Part shown: piece by piece, positions 38,614 through 38,636 of the stretch
How the letters are laid out: the number at the start of each line of letters is the position of its first letter
Numbering within the stretch: position 1 is the first letter of the stretch
NCBI GenBank assembly: GCA_002329075.1
Contig: DCXR01000009.1
Span: 1 to 38,636, forward strand
DNA length: 38,636 bases
From: Candidatus Neomicrothrix sp. UBA2131
GTDB lineage: Bacteria > Actinomycetota > Acidimicrobiia > Acidimicrobiales > MedAcidi-G1
Reading direction: 5' to 3'
Program-made: the position numbers and the translations under genes
Notes under the pieces: model-generated
What the model was told of the DNA's origin: nothing
What the model saw: only the letters and a program-made list of their open reading frames with translations
Database searches by the model: none

Positions 38614-38636
38614 TCGGGATGGGCGGATTTGAACCG
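38614..38636 (-). tRNA. tRNA-Pro, 3' end only
   Basis: On the minus strand the window edge enters a T arm (CGG-TTCAAAT-CCGCC), followed by acceptor CATCCCG and discriminator A (38614). The CATCCCG-A end matches the CGGGATG start of bacterial tRNA-Pro. The 5' part and anticodon lie outside the window. Confidence 0.75.

Overview
The window is high-GC throughout, uses many GTG starts, and is packed with short or overlapping gene junctions. It carries menaquinone synthesis genes, many acyl-CoA enzymes, lipoproteins and a Tat signal. Many genes have a TANNNT -10 box 6-9 nt before the start codon, which implies leaderless mRNAs. Together this suggests an actinobacterium, most plausibly an Acidimicrobiia-like lineage; the taxonomy is inference. 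I see no CRISPR array, insertion sequence or prophage.

Layout. 1-5171 (minus): a branched-chain amino-acid type ABC importer compressed into three polypeptides: a LivH-LivM fusion, an MFS-LivF-LivG fusion, and the 5' end of a substrate-binding lipoprotein. 5220-6989 (plus): a protein with a PEP-utilising phosphohistidine mobile domain but no visible ATP-grasp domain. 6986-9302 (minus): a small unknown protein coupled to a PhyH-type dioxygenase, then serC. 9400-12296 (minus): a Tat-exported amidohydrolase coupled to a membrane-anchored CapA-like protein. 12396-15831: a GH18-like anchored protein, an unknown protein and a DNA methyltransferase with an extra C-terminal domain. 15841-18941: a glutaminyl cyclotransferase lipoprotein, an alpha/beta hydrolase and an alkyl-sulfatase-like metallo-beta-lactamase protein. 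18938-24474 (minus): a tightly overlapping operon merR-menF-menD-menH-menC for the early steps of menaquinone synthesis. 24563-26415 (plus): a GrdB-like selenoprotein gene read through an in-frame TGA, then an HSL-type esterase. 26412-34910: acyl-CoA metabolism (two CoA-transferase family proteins, an acyl-CoA dehydrogenase, a thiolase, a crotonase, an acyl-CoA ligase) with a low-molecular-weight tyrosine phosphatase and a small Cys protein. 34937-38636: a TetR regulator, gltX, tRNA-Gln(CTG), tRNA-Glu(CTC), a histidine phosphatase, a small membrane protein and the 3' end of tRNA-Pro.

The most notable item is the selenoprotein gene at 24563-25453. TGA 25049-25051 lies in a U-P-V-C-H-Q motif (Sec163) and is followed by an 8-bp hairpin with a GUG loop, 18 nt downstream, as expected of a bacterial SECIS. 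It is divergent from the MerR-headed menaquinone operon, and the 88-bp gap between them holds a perfect palindrome that overlaps the merR -35 box. Shared redox-linked control is therefore possible.

Other unusual features are the MFS-ABC-ABC fusion, two divergent start codons separated by 1 bp (16651-16657), three convergent gene pairs sharing a CTAG double stop, an amidohydrolase lacking the usual HxH motif, and two acyl-CoA enzymes whose domain order looks permuted.
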